A stretch of DNA of 64,000 nt. Origin: Chengkuizengella sp. SCS-71B. GTDB taxonomy: Bacteria; Bacillota; Bacilli; Paenibacillales; KCTC-33759. The translations under genes and the position numbers were made by a program. The notes under the pieces were generated by a model, which did not search any database, was not told the origin of the DNA, and saw only the letters and a list, made by a program, of their open reading frames with translations. Below, one piece after another: positions 40,489-50,900 of the stretch. Position 1 is the stretch's first letter; each line of letters opens with the position of its first letter. The DNA lies in contig NZ_JAZHSH010000001.1 of NCBI RefSeq assembly GCF_040100845.1, forward strand, positions 992,001 to 1,056,000. The letters are read 5' to 3'.

Positions 40489-41586
40489 TTACCCTCCTAT
40501 ATGTCGTTGAAGCAAATAATTAGCATAATATATTGGAAGCTGTATCGATGTATTTTTTAAGTTTTCGTCTTTTAAATGATTAAATATGGATCTGCCAGGT
40601 TTTGAATTGGCTTCAAGCAACCAGACTTTTCCTAATGAATCAACACCTAAATCAATCCCAAGTTCACTTAGACGTCCAAAGTGAGTTTCCAGTACGGTTG
40701 GCAGTTGTTCTACGATTTCACGGATACTGTTCATGATTTCCAGCGTTTTTGCTTCTCCGTATTCATTGATAAGAAAGGGGCGAACTTCCTTAACCAACCC
40801 TCCACCGTGTAGATTGGATGTTAGGCTACCTGGTTGACCACATCTAACTGCCATTCCAGTAAACTGCCAATAACCACTTCCGTTTTTCTGTACTAATGCT
40901 CTAATATCAAATGAAGTATTTGATTTCGTTTTTAATTGTAAATATTGTTGAATAACATATTTTCGATTTTGAATAAATTGTTGAATGTTATTTACCAGAG
41001 AAGAATATTGTTCGTAAGTAACATCAATTGGAATATTTTTCTTATCACGACCTTGAATGATGTAATGATTATGATCATTTTTTTTAATATGAAGAATTCC
41101 TTTTCCATGACTTCCACTGATGGGTTTTAAAATGAGTTCATTTTGATGATTCAACCATAGATTTAGAGTCCCGATGTTATATAATTCTGTTTTTGGTAAA
41201 ACATTTTTTATAAAGGGATCTAATTTCAGTAGATGATATACACTCCATTTATCCTTTAATCGATTTCCTAATAATTGGACCTCTGTGATATTTTTAAGCA
41301 TCGATAATTGTTTACGATATAGTAAATATTGCTCTCGACTTTTTATGAAACAGCGGTCATAAATTAGGGCAGGTATTGGGAAAGTTTCTGTTATCCACGT
41401 TTTGTTTTTATATATAACTCCTGTCAGTTGATTTTTCTCCCATTGAATTTGATTAAGTGCAAAAATAAAAACTGTCATTTTAAGTTTTAAACCAAATACA
41501 CATAATCGTTTAAAGAAATTTTGACCATCGATGGAAAGAGCTGTGTTCAAATCACTGACCATGATTCCCAAATTGTTGAACTTCAT
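40489..41586 (-). CDS. YheC/YheD-family ATP-grasp protein (array member 2)
   Basis: 365 aa, ATG behind AGGTGAG. Begins directly with NNLGIMVSDLNTALSIDG; ATP-grasp: KPISGSHGKGILHIKKND, QQYLQLKTKSNTSFDIRALV, VWLLEANSKPGRSIFNH. The spacing to member 1 is 9 nt. Ligase-type activity is inferred from the family only; the amino acceptor is unknown. Confidence 0.85.
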   Translation of the reverse strand: MKFNNLGIMVSDLNTALSIDGQNFFKRLCVFGLKLKMTVFIFALNQIQWEKNQLTGVIYKNKTWITETFPIPALIYDRCFIKSREQYLLYRKQLSMLKNITEVQLLGNRLKDKWSVYHLLKLDPFIKNVLPKTELYNIGTLNLWLNHQNELILKPISGSHGKGILHIKKNDHNHYIIQGRDKKNIPIDVTYEQYSSLVNNIQQFIQNRKYVIQQYLQLKTKSNTSFDIRALVQKNGSGYWQFTGMAVRCGQPGSLTSNLHGGGLVKEVRPFLINEYGEAKTLEIMNSIREIVEQLPTVLETHFGRLSELGIDLGVDSLGKVWLLEANSKPGRSIFNHLKDENLKNTSIQLPIYYANYLLQRHIGG

Positions 41587-41595
41587 TTTCTCACC

Positions 41596-42963
41596 TCATT
41601 CAAAAGTTAAATAACGTGCATATTGAATGATTTTTTTTACAGAAGGTCGGATCTTATTTTCATTCAGTGATGTATGATTACTTTTTGAGGGTTTTGAATT
41701 AACTTCAATCATCCATACCTTCCCATTTACATCAATGGATAAATCAACACCCAGTTCAGCAAAATGATTTGGAATCTTTTCTTCTAGTCCTTCAACAATT
41801 TTTAAAGCAGATTGGTTGAGTCTATGGATCGTGTTTCTCACTTCTTGTTTTGGCAAGTTTGACTTCATTAAAGCTTCTCTAACAGTGCTTAACGTTCCAC
41901 CTCGTGCTAAGTTAGAGACAAAATGGTTATTGCTGGCGATACGCCCTACGATCGAAGTGATCTCCCATTCACCATATAAATTTTTTTGTACTAATGCACG
42001 AAAATCAATGGGGCGATGGTTCACTTTTATTAAAGAAATTCCTTGTTGAATTTGGTATTTCTTTGACTTTAATTTTCCAGAAATTTTTGAATATACTTTT
42101 CTCAGACTACTAAACTTCTCAGAATGCGATCCATTAACATTTGCAAAATGGCACAGATAAGCACCATTGGACTGCCTAGTGATTCGTATGATCCCTCTTC
42201 CTAAACTACCTTGTGAAGGTTTCAAAAATACTGTACTATACTTGCTGCACATCATTTTCAACATAGTATAGTTTTTTAACAAATAAGACTCTGGTAAATA
42301 TTTTTGCAGGTTTTTGCTTTTAGATAAAGCGTCATAAACTTCTGTTTTATCTAAAAATTTTTCATTAAATATTTGAGTATGATATTTGGATTTTACTTCT
42401 TTCATAAAATGTTGTACGCTTGATTTGTTCTCTTGTCTACGTGTGCTTAAGCGATTATAAATGGTATTTGGAATAGGCAAACTTCTCTTTTTCCAGCCAC
42501 CGTAATAAGTCCAACCATCAATTTTGTTAGAATCAATGTTAATATCTTTGGGGGTAAAAAAACAAACAAATGCTCCTTGAAGTTTACTAGCATCAGAAAG
42601 TTCCTGACAAAAAATTGTATTAGATCCAAAAGGTTTTGAATGCATCTGTTTTGTGCGATGGCTAAGTAAAACACCAATAAAAGGACCTATGGTAAGTGTC
42701 GAAGAACTGTACTGGATTCTTAATTTAGATTTATGATATATCCCTAGCTGTTTAGCTAAGTGTTCATTGATAATTAACGCATTGGTTCGTTTTGACGGTA
42801 GAACTTTTACATATATATTTTTTGAGCCAAATTTAAGATTAATTGGATGGTTTGTTGGTATCTTTCCTTTTTCCATCAAAGATTCACTAAGCAAAATTAA
42901 ATATTGGTCATGAAACAATGAAGTTTTGTTTTGTATATAAATTGTGATAATTTTATCAATCAT
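41596..42963 (-). CDS. YheC/YheD-family ATP-grasp protein, long form (array member 1)
   Basis: 455 aa from ATG at 42963, which has AAGGGG 8 nt upstream; the frame extends 21 codons further without a ribosome site. First gene of the five-gene operon. The N-terminal ~95 residues (IYIQNKTSLFHDQYLILLSE, then IYVKVLPSKRTNALIINEHL) match the extra domain of member 3. ATP-grasp: KPSQGSLGRGIIRITRQS, QQGISLIKVNHRPIDFRALV, VWMIEVNSKPSKS. A sigma-K-type promoter lies ~50 nt upstream. Confidence 0.85.
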   Translation of the reverse strand: MIDKIITIYIQNKTSLFHDQYLILLSESLMEKGKIPTNHPINLKFGSKNIYVKVLPSKRTNALIINEHLAKQLGIYHKSKLRIQYSSSTLTIGPFIGVLLSHRTKQMHSKPFGSNTIFCQELSDASKLQGAFVCFFTPKDINIDSNKIDGWTYYGGWKKRSLPIPNTIYNRLSTRRQENKSSVQHFMKEVKSKYHTQIFNEKFLDKTEVYDALSKSKNLQKYLPESYLLKNYTMLKMMCSKYSTVFLKPSQGSLGRGIIRITRQSNGAYLCHFANVNGSHSEKFSSLRKVYSKISGKLKSKKYQIQQGISLIKVNHRPIDFRALVQKNLYGEWEITSIVGRIASNNHFVSNLARGGTLSTVREALMKSNLPKQEVRNTIHRLNQSALKIVEGLEEKIPNHFAELGVDLSIDVNGKVWMIEVNSKPSKSNHTSLNENKIRPSVKKIIQYARYLTFE

Positions 42964-43010
42964 GATCAATCCCCTTCTAAACACTGATGATTCGTTACAG
43001 GAATATAAGT

Positions 43011-43039
43011 TATCATATGAGGACATAAAACCCTTGGTG
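43011..43039 (-). promoter_or_regulatory. Sigma-K-type promoter of the ATP-grasp operon
   Basis: On the minus strand CACC lies exactly 16 nt before CATATGATA, matching mACm-N16-CATANNNTA. The first ATG follows ~48 nt later. Confidence 0.6.
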
Positions 43040-43091
43040 ATTGAATGTAGTTAGGTTTATGCTGAAATGTAGAAAATTGGGGGGAATAACT

Positions 43092-44261
43092 ATGAATACA
43101 CTAGTGTTGTTATTTGCAAGTATTATTATAGGAGCTTGTATCGGTGGATTAACAAATTACTTAGCGATAAAGATGTTGTTTTATCCACGAAAAGCCATTT
43201 ATTTGTTTAAGAAAAAGGTTCCCTTCACTCCGGGATTGATCCCTAAACGAAAAGATGAAATAGCCGAATCACTTGGTAGAGTGGTTGGTGATTATCTTGT
43301 GACCTCAGAAAGTTTAAGTGATTTGCTAACGAGTCCAGAATTTAAAAGAAAAATAGAAACAAAGTGTAATATATGGTTCCATGATCTGTTGGAACAAGAG
43401 GTTGATTTAGAGGATTTAGCAATGCGTTTCTGGACCAAAGAGCAAATTGAAGAATGGAGGGGCAAAAGTACAGAATGGGTAAATTCTATAACGAATAAAG
43501 GAATTGAATGGTTATGGGTTGAGAAAAATTTGTCTTCAAAGACATTCGTAGATTTAATTCCAACTTGGAATGACCAGAAAAGGGAGAAATGGGCACAAAT
43601 TGCTGCAGATTACATTTTGTTGGAAATTGGAAGAGAACTTCAGACAGAGCGTGGAGAAAGGATACTGCAAAATCTAACAGGTCAGTTTATGGAACAAGCA
43701 GGTGGACTAATGGGAACTTTGGCGGGTCTGTTTATGGATGGGCAAAAAATAACATCAAAGATAAAAACAGTTGTATTGGAGCAGCTTGATTCACCAACAG
43801 TAAACCATACATTATATCAGTTTCTAAATCATAAGATTAGTGACTGGGAGAAAAAAGATTTATCAGAGTGGATGGATCAAATATCAGATCAAGAAGATCA
43901 TTTAAATTGGTTAAGAGAAAAATCCAGTGAGGTTCTAAAGTGGGAAGAATGGTTGAATACGTTGATGGAAAAACCATTACAACCCATATTACAAAGTAAT
44001 AAACAATGGATCTTAGATCAAATTCCTGTTGTGTTAACCTTTTTATTGGGTCAGCTTAGTAAGAACGTAGAACAAATTGTTTCAGCAATTGAACTGCCTC
44101 AATTAGTGCAGTCAGAGGTTAATAATTTCCCTATAGAACGAGTAGAAGAAATTGTTTTAAGTGTTTCTGGAAAAGAGTTTCGAGCAATTACTTGGTTAGG
44201 GGCGTTCTTAGGCGGAATGATTGGATTAGTACAATATGTATTGATCATATCTTATACTTAG
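43092..44261 (+). CDS. yheB: YheB, DUF445 family membrane-associated protein
   Basis: 389 aa; ATG at 43092 has GGGGGGAA upstream, the open frame further left lacks a ribosome site. The N-terminus (LVLLFASIIIGACIGGLTNY) is a membrane helix, followed by LAIKMLFYPRKAIYLFKKKV and PFTPGLIPKRKDEIAESLG, the DUF445 signature. The C-terminus ends with another helix (AFLGGMIGLVQYVLIISY). In B. subtilis yheA, yheB, yheC and yheD are neighbours too. Function unknown. Confidence 0.85.
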   Translation: MNTLVLLFASIIIGACIGGLTNYLAIKMLFYPRKAIYLFKKKVPFTPGLIPKRKDEIAESLGRVVGDYLVTSESLSDLLTSPEFKRKIETKCNIWFHDLLEQEVDLEDLAMRFWTKEQIEEWRGKSTEWVNSITNKGIEWLWVEKNLSSKTFVDLIPTWNDQKREKWAQIAADYILLEIGRELQTERGERILQNLTGQFMEQAGGLMGTLAGLFMDGQKITSKIKTVVLEQLDSPTVNHTLYQFLNHKISDWEKKDLSEWMDQISDQEDHLNWLREKSSEVLKWEEWLNTLMEKPLQPILQSNKQWILDQIPVVLTFLLGQLSKNVEQIVSAIELPQLVQSEVNNFPIERVEEIVLSVSGKEFRAITWLGAFLGGMIGLVQYVLIISYT

Positions 44262-44294
44262 AAGAATATTAAAATACAATTAGAGGAGAGATGA

Positions 44295-44636
44295 ATGAAG
44301 ATGAATATTTATGATAAAGCTCATGAATTAGCAAAAGTGTTAAAAGAAAGTGATGAGGTAAAACAATTAAATGAAGTAAGAGTAGAAATTGAAAAGAACG
44401 AGGAAGCAAGTAAAATGCTGCAAGATTTTACAACCGTTCAGAACGAATTACAGCAAAAAATGATGAGTGGTGAACAGCCATCTGAGGAAGAGATGGGAAA
44501 AATTCAAAAATTATATGAAGTCTTGCAGCTAAATCCACTTTTGTCTCAATTGTTTCAATCAGAACAGCGTGTAGGTGTGATTCTTCAGGATGTCCATAAG
44601 ATTATTAATGAACCGCTACAAGGATCAAGTTCATAA
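44295..44636 (+). CDS. yheA: YheA, YlbF/YmcA-family protein
   Basis: 113 aa, ATG at 44295 with GAGGAG 6 nt upstream. All-helical: IYDKAHELAKVLKESDEVKQ, then NEVRVEIEKNEEASKMLQDF and QNELQQKMMSGEQPSEEEMG. The YlbF/YmcA family includes regulators of the RNase Y complex; the YheA branch is uncharacterised. Follows yheB after 33 nt, probably the same operon. Confidence 0.85.
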   Translation: MKMNIYDKAHELAKVLKESDEVKQLNEVRVEIEKNEEASKMLQDFTTVQNELQQKMMSGEQPSEEEMGKIQKLYEVLQLNPLLSQLFQSEQRVGVILQDVHKIINEPLQGSSS

Positions 44637-44749
44637 TTTAGCTATCTCTCGTTTTTACAGAATAATTTAAATTAATATCGGGTCTAATTATCCATTTCCT
44701 TCATAAAATTTTATTATAGGGTTGTACGAATTTTAAGGAGCTGGTTGGA

Positions 44750-45022
44750 TTGAAAGGAATCAAACCGATATTTAGTTTGAGTTTAGCGGTAGGATTGTTA
44801 ATTTTTGCGATTCCTAGGCTAGAGGTAGGTCAAGGTTGGACTTTACCAACGATTTTTGCAGTAGTTTGGATTGGAATGGTATTGCTAATTATAGCTGCAC
44901 ATTTGCATGAAGTATTAGGGGTAGACGAGGAAACAAAAAAAGAGATGAGAAAAGTAAAACAATATCAACGGTGGAAAAGAGAACAGTTAGTTTACGGGAA
45001 TAAACGAAAAATGATGAGATGA
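44750..45022 (+). CDS. Small two-span membrane protein, unknown function
   Basis: 90 aa, TTG start behind AAGGAG. Two helices (IFSLSLAVGLLIFAIP and IFAVVWIGMVLLIIAAHLHE) are followed by a basic, charged tail (EETKKEMRKVKQYQRWKREQ). It lies between yheA and ytoI; similar conserved small proteins occur in Paenibacillus-like genomes but no function is known. Terminator follows. Confidence 0.7.
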   Translation: MKGIKPIFSLSLAVGLLIFAIPRLEVGQGWTLPTIFAVVWIGMVLLIIAAHLHEVLGVDEETKKEMRKVKQYQRWKREQLVYGNKRKMMR

Positions 45023-45071
45023 CATATAAACAAGTTTTTCTTGAAGCTTGGATGTAAAGCAAATGTGAAGG

Positions 45072-45107
45072 AAATCTCTTATTCTGTGGTGGAATGAGAG
45101 ATTTTTA
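45072..45107 (+). terminator. Terminator before ytoI
   Basis: AAATCTCTTATTC pairs with GAATGAGAGATTT (13 bp) followed by T. Confidence 0.8.
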
Positions 45108-45181
45108 TATATACTGTATGTATAGCTTTTTTTTAGTTAAATATATCCTAAAAATGAATTGATTTTGAGGTGTGGCGATTA

Positions 45182-46519
45182 TTGAAAAATGTAGAGAATA
45201 CAAGTAAAACTAAACATGAACAAATTTTAGAACATATAGAGAGTCTTGATATTGGAGCAAAAATTTCCGTTAGACAAATCGCAAAAAGTCTAGAAGTCAG
45301 TGAAGGAACAGCATACCGAGCCATAAAAGATGCTGAAATTCAGGGCTTAGTAAGTACAAAAGAACGAATAGGTACCATAAGAATAGAAAAGAAGAATCGC
45401 ATGAACATCGATCAGCTTACCTTTGCTGATGTTGTAAGTATTGTTGATGGAAGTGTACTGGGGGGCGCCCAAGGATTAGACAAACCATTGAATAAATTTG
45501 TGATTGGTGCCATGAAATTGGAAGCCATGATGAGATATGTTGATCCTGATAGTTTATTAATTGTGGGTAATCGAGATCAAGTACATAAGATTGCATTGGA
45601 ACACGGTGCTGGAGTGTTAATTACTGGTGGATTTGATGCCAAAAGTGATGTGAAAAAGTTAGCAGATCAAATGGAGCTGCCTTTAATTTCATCTAGTTAC
45701 GATTCTTTTACAGTAGCTTCAATGATTAATCGGGCTATTTACGATCGATTAATTAAAAAGAAAATCATGTTAGTTGAAGATATGATTTATGTAAAAAAAT
45801 CGGATGTATTTGTTTTGAAAAGCAATCATACGGTGAAGGATATGCAAGAACTTGCTGAAAAATCTGGACATAGCAGATTCCCAATTGTAGATGAGTGGAA
45901 TCGCGTAACAGGCATGATTACTTCTAAAGATATGATTGGTGCTCAAAAAAATCAAACCTTAGACAAATATATGACTAGGAATCCAATTACCGTAAATCTT
46001 CAAACCTCTATCACTTCTGCTGCTCATATGATGGTTTGGGAAGGAATAGAACTACTACCAGTTGTAGATCACCATCGAAAATTACTTGGAGTCATTAGCA
46101 GGAAAGATGTTTTACATGCATTACAACATCTTCAAAAACAACCTCAAATGGGGGAAACGTTTGAAAATCTCATTTGGTCAGGTTTTGAACAGGAACGTAA
46201 CAACGATGGGGAATTACAATTTCATGGTGAAATCACCCCTCAGATGACAAGTCAACTAGGTACCGTTTCTGAAGGTGTGCTTACCACTTTAATGACAAAA
46301 TCAGCTTATCAGGCCATAAGTGATGTTAAAAAAGGAGATTATGTATTAGATAATATCTCCACTTATTTTGTAAGACCTTTGCAGATTGATAGTCATATAA
46401 AAATATGCCCTGGAATTATAGAAGTTAGTAGAAAGTTTGCAAAAGTAGAAGTTCAGATTTTTCATGAATTTGATTTAATCTGCAAAGCGATGTTAACTGC
46501 TCAAATTATTGATTCATAA
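45182..46519 (+). CDS. ytoI: YtoI: HTH-DRTGG-CBS-hotdog regulator-like protein
   Basis: About 445 aa from TTG at 45182 (GAGGTG 9 nt upstream; a GTG at 45170 overlaps that site). Domains in order: winged HTH (KISVRQIAKSLEVSEGTAYR), DRTGG domain (~75-185, ending with LISSSYDSFTVASMINRAIY), two CBS domains (~195-310, with RFPIVDEWNRVTGMITSKDM and LLPVVDHHRKLLGVISRKDV) and a thioesterase-like hotdog fold (~325-445). Probably a ligand-sensing transcription factor; the ligand is unknown (adenine nucleotides typical of CBS). Confidence 0.85.
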   Translation: MKNVENTSKTKHEQILEHIESLDIGAKISVRQIAKSLEVSEGTAYRAIKDAEIQGLVSTKERIGTIRIEKKNRMNIDQLTFADVVSIVDGSVLGGAQGLDKPLNKFVIGAMKLEAMMRYVDPDSLLIVGNRDQVHKIALEHGAGVLITGGFDAKSDVKKLADQMELPLISSSYDSFTVASMINRAIYDRLIKKKIMLVEDMIYVKKSDVFVLKSNHTVKDMQELAEKSGHSRFPIVDEWNRVTGMITSKDMIGAQKNQTLDKYMTRNPITVNLQTSITSAAHMMVWEGIELLPVVDHHRKLLGVISRKDVLHALQHLQKQPQMGETFENLIWSGFEQERNNDGELQFHGEITPQMTSQLGTVSEGVLTTLMTKSAYQAISDVKKGDYVLDNISTYFVRPLQIDSHIKICPGIIEVSRKFAKVEVQIFHEFDLICKAMLTAQIIDS

Positions 46520-46802
46520 ACTTCATAATTTGTACATGATTGCGGATGCCGCCGTATATATTAGCTATACCTAACAACAAGAATATAATACCTACAATGA
46601 AACGAGTCCAAGTGAACTCAAATAAAAATAACTGTATACAAGCAATGGTTATTAATCCTACTCCTATACTCATGTTCATGCGTGATCTCATCAGCCCTTG
46701 TTGTTTGGCATCCTTTGTACGCCTTGCCTTCATACTGAAATAAAAGGAAAGCCACGCAGCTACTAATACAATAATTAAAGGTATTAAATTGAGAAAATCC
46801 AT
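46506..46802 (-). CDS. ytpI: YtpI family membrane protein
   Basis: 98 aa; three helices (LIPLIIVLVAAWLSFYFS; SIGVGLITIACIQLFLF; WTRFIVGIIFLLLGIANIYG) with a basic loop (KARRTKDAKQQGLMRSRMN), the YtpI pattern. It ends within the last codons of the convergent ytoI (14-nt overlap). Role unknown. Confidence 0.8.
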   Translation of the reverse strand: MDFLNLIPLIIVLVAAWLSFYFSMKARRTKDAKQQGLMRSRMNMSIGVGLITIACIQLFLFEFTWTRFIVGIIFLLLGIANIYGGIRNHVQIMKFMNQ

Positions 46803-46900
46803 TTGTTCATCTCCATATTCTGTTACTATCTATACTATATGACAACTATTGTATCAAAAAAAGCAGGCATAACTCAATCCGATATTATTCTTGGCTTAGT

Positions 46901-47401
46901 TTATGATTCTGGATTAAACTCTTCAACTGAAATCCAGAAGGTAACCTCGCCGTAAACAATGTACATATACTGTATCTCAACAACATAATCCTTTTCATGA
47001 ACATTAATGTATGTTTTTCTACCATACAATTGTTTAACGTAATCAGGGTCTTTATAAATGATCGAAACTTGTTTCCCTTTTAAGACTTTTAGATCCTCAC
47101 TTACTTCATTTTTTATATCATTTTTTATAAGGTCATCTAGTGGTTTTTCATCTTTATCCTCATGAATTTTAATAATAATAGAATGAATAACTGTATTTGA
47201 ATCTTTATATTTTTCTAAACCTTCAATTTTTGACAGTAAATCTTTATTTTCTTGTCGGATCGTCTCGTTTATTTTAAACATCTCTTGCATATTGTGTTGA
47301 TATATAATCATATGAGCAGCAGCCCCAATAATCATACCAGATACGATAAGAGCAATGGCTTGCATATATTTTAAAAATCTTGCGATCGATGGAACTCTCA
47401 A
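46901..47401 (-). CDS. ytrI: Sporulation membrane protein YtrI
   Basis: 166 aa, TTG start overlapping the stop of ytrH by 4 nt, GAGGAG inside ytrH. One N-terminal helix (FLKYMQAIALIVSGMIIGAA) plus a coiled-coil segment (NETIRQENKDLLSKIEGLEK) and a beta-rich domain. In B. subtilis YtrI and YtrH are sigma-E-dependent and needed for efficient sporulation. Operon with ytrH. Confidence 0.8.
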   Translation of the reverse strand: MRVPSIARFLKYMQAIALIVSGMIIGAAAHMIIYQHNMQEMFKINETIRQENKDLLSKIEGLEKYKDSNTVIHSIIIKIHEDKDEKPLDDLIKNDIKNEVSEDLKVLKGKQVSIIYKDPDYVKQLYGRKTYINVHEKDYVVEIQYMYIVYGEVTFWISVEEFNPES

Positions 47402-47730
47402 GAGGAATCTCCTCCATTACTTAACCATAACATGAGAGTTGTACCTGATTGAGCCCCTATAAAGGCGCTGATAATTTGTAATATTTGTTTGATTGCAGGT
47501 GAAAGATGACCGTCCACGACGTTACTTTCTATTAGACGCAGTGGATCAATTGTTCCTCCTATAGCTACAACTACTGCCCATATTTTCACGTTTTTTGCTA
47601 CTTCTTGCATCGTAAAAGAAGGCGGCTGCAACGTCAGTGTAGCAGCTATTCCTGCCAATAAACTAGCACCAAGTACAACCCCAAATGCAATCATATAATC
47701 AGTAATCATTTTAGTTAATAAATTACCCAT
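47398..47730 (-). CDS. ytrH: Sporulation protein YtrH
   Basis: 110 aa from ATG at 47730 (GAAAGGA 8 nt upstream; the frame extends 15 codons further without a site). Three or four helices: DYMIAFGVVLGASLLAGIAA, KIWAVVVAIGGTIDPLRLIE, QIISAFIGAQSGTTLMLWL. First gene of the ytrHI operon, with a sigma-E-type promoter at 47812-47841. The nrnA-like gene found nearby in B. subtilis is absent. Confidence 0.85.
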   Translation of the reverse strand: MGNLLTKMITDYMIAFGVVLGASLLAGIAATLTLQPPSFTMQEVAKNVKIWAVVVAIGGTIDPLRLIESNVVDGHLSPAIKQILQIISAFIGAQSGTTLMLWLSNGGDSS

Positions 47731-47811
47731 TGTGAATACGTCCTTTCTATTAAACAGGAAATCACAACTTCCCATTTAATTTAAGTTGATGTAATACAAG
47801 CCCTCTATATT

Positions 47812-47841
47812 AATGTATGGGGTGAGTTTAATAAATTATGC
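47812..47841 (-). promoter_or_regulatory. Sigma-E-type promoter of ytrHI
   Basis: On the minus strand GCATAATTT is followed 13 nt later by CATACATT, close to the sigma-E consensus (kmATATT, CATACANT). The -10 is ~80 nt upstream of the ytrH ATG. Confidence 0.6.
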
Positions 47842-47999
47842 TAAAATAGAGTAAAGAGATTTGCGAAATGTTAGACATTTTTTTATTAAAAGTCGCATAC
47901 CGATCTTTTTTCGAACATATGTTTTATTTGAGGGGCTTTTTTATGGTAATATGAAGTTAAACAACTAGCTTTGAGATGAATTTAAGGAGCGGTAGAGAA

Positions 48000-50900
48000 A
48001 TGGAAAGCTTTACTCATCTTCACGTACATAGTGAATATAGTTTATTGGACGGAGCAGCTCGTATTGATGAATTAACGAAAAGAGCTTCTGAATTATCCAT
48101 GAGTGCACTTGCATTAACTGATCATGGCGTGATGTATGGAGCGCTTCCTTTTTATAAATCATGCTTAAAAAATAATATAAAACCGATCATTGGTTGTGAG
48201 GTGTATTTCACTGCCGAATCTCTGCATGAAAAAAAATCTAGAAAAGAGAGTCCGATATACCATCTGATTCTGCTATGTAAAAATGAAAAAGGTTATCAAA
48301 ATCTAATGAAAATTTGTTCTATTGCACATCTCAAAGGGCATCATTATAAACCAAGAATCGATGAGCAATATTTAAAACAACATGCAGAAGGGTTAATTTG
48401 TTTAAGCGCTTGTTTAGGAGGAGAAGTTTCACAACATTTACTTCATGAAGAGTGGGATAAAGCCCAAAAAGCAGCCAAACGTTATCATAGTATTTTTGGA
48501 GAAGATTTTTACTTAGAGCTTCAGGACCATGGGGTTTTTGAACAGAAAAAAGTGTTGAATAACATGATCAAACTAAGTCGTGAAATGGGTATACAATTAG
48601 TAGCTACAAATGATGTTCACTATATTAAACAAGAGGACTATTCTGTACAGGATGTTCTAATTTGTATTGGCACTGGTAAAACTTTAGAGGACTCACACAG
48701 AATGAAGTTTCAAACAGATCAGCTTTATTTAAAAAGTCAGTCTGAGATGAATGATTTATTTTCATTCGTACCTGAAGCGATCCATAATACAAAAGTCATA
48801 GAAAACAAGTGCAATCTACAATTAGAATTAGGAGCGTCTATTTTACCCCAATATGCACCAATACCAGAGGGGTTTAACTCATATACTTATTTAAACATGC
48901 TTTGTGAAGAAGGTTTACTAAGAAGGTATAAAGGGCTGCAAGCGTGGGAGAATCAATCCTTTCAGGCAAAAGTTAAAGAAAGACTAGATTATGAACTTCG
49001 TGTCATTCAAAAGATGGGATATTCCGATTATTTTTTAATCGTTTGGGACTTTATTCGTTTTGCACATGAAAAAAACATTATGACTGGTCCTGGAAGAGGT
49101 TCTTCTGCTGGCAGTTTAGTCGCCTATGTATTAAATATTACGAATGTCGATCCAATTCGTTACCAGTTATTATTTGAAAGGTTTTTAAATCCAGAAAGAA
49201 TTTCCATGCCAGATATTGATATTGATTTTAGTGATGAACGCCGTGAAGAAGTCATTGAATATGTCGTACAAAAATATGGTTCAGAACATGTTGCCCAAAT
49301 TATCACTTTCGGTACAATGGCCGCTAAAGCAGCTGTAAGGGATGTCGGTAGAGTACTAAACTTTCCTTATCAAGAAGTAGATAAAACAGCCAAAATGATT
49401 CCAAATCAGCTTGGAATCACTATTGATAAAGCAATCTCTTATAATCCTGATTTAAAGAGTGTCTATGAAAGAAACGAGAAAATTACCGAACTTTTAAATA
49501 TGGCCTCTAAAGTAGAAGGATTTCCTAGACATGTTTCTACTCATGCAGCAGGAGTTGTCATATCTAAAGAACCATTAACAAACTACGTTCCTCTACAAGA
49601 AGGAACGGATTTAATTCCTCTAACTCAATATCCTATGGAACAGTTAGAATCCATTGGTTTATTAAAGATGGATTTTTTAGGACTACGAACGTTATCTATT
49701 ATAGAAAGAACACTTGATTGGATAAAACAACAGTTTGATGTAGATATAGATTTAGAAAAATTAAATGTAAATGATGCAACAACATATGAGATGTTAAGCA
49801 AAGGAGAAACAACAGGTATTTTTCAACTAGAATCATCAGGCGTACGTCGTGTTCTAAAAGAATTAAAACCATCAGAATTTGAGGATATTATTTCTGTACT
49901 AGCCCTATATCGTCCTGGACCAATGGAGTTTATCCCTAAATATATTCAAGGTAAACATAAGCAAATTAAAGTAGAATACCCACACTCCTCTCTTAAAACC
50001 ATACTATCAGACACATATGGTATTATCGTGTATCAAGAACAGATTATGCAAATTGCATCAAAGATGGCAGGATTTAGTCTGGGTGAAGCGGATCTTCTTA
50101 GACGAGCCGTATCTAAAAAGAAAAGGGAAGAGTTAATTAAACAACGTGAGGTTTTTGTAACAGGAAGCATAAATGAAGGATATGCAGAAACAGAAGCTAA
50201 TAAAGTTTATGATATGATTGTTCGATTTGCGGATTATGGATTTCCAAGAGCACATGCAACTGCTTACGGTGTATTAGCATTTCAAACGGCTTTTTTAAAG
50301 GCACATTATCCTGTACAGTTTATGTCTGCCATGTTAACTTCTGTAATTGGAAATCAGGGGAAACTAGCTGAGTATATAGATGAATGCAGAAGAATGAACA
50401 TCAAAGTATTGCCACCAGATGTAAATGAAAGTGATATTTTGTTTACACCTGTTACTAAGAAAAACTCAAATGATCAATGGAAGGGTAAGATTCGATTCGG
50501 ATTGGCTGCAATTAAAAATGTAGGAACAACGGCAATGAAATCCATTATTAATGAAAGACAAATTTCGCCGTTTGAAGATTTGTTGGATTTTTGTAAAAAA
50601 GTGGACTTAAAAGCATGCAATACACGGGTTATAGAATCACTTGTATTAAGTGGAGCTTTTGATTTTCTTCCAGGTCATCGTGCTCAGTTACTTGCCATGT
50701 TGGATGAAACAGTGGATGCTGCAATGAAATGGAAAAAAGAAAGAGAGGATTTACAAATTCATCTATTCGGATTAACTGAGGAAATGAACTGGACAATAGA
50801 ATATCCAGATGTTCTAGCTTTTACAGAAACACAAAGGTTAGAGCAAGAAAGAGAAATGTTAGGTTTTTTCGTTTCTGGACATCCACTTGACGCATTTCAA

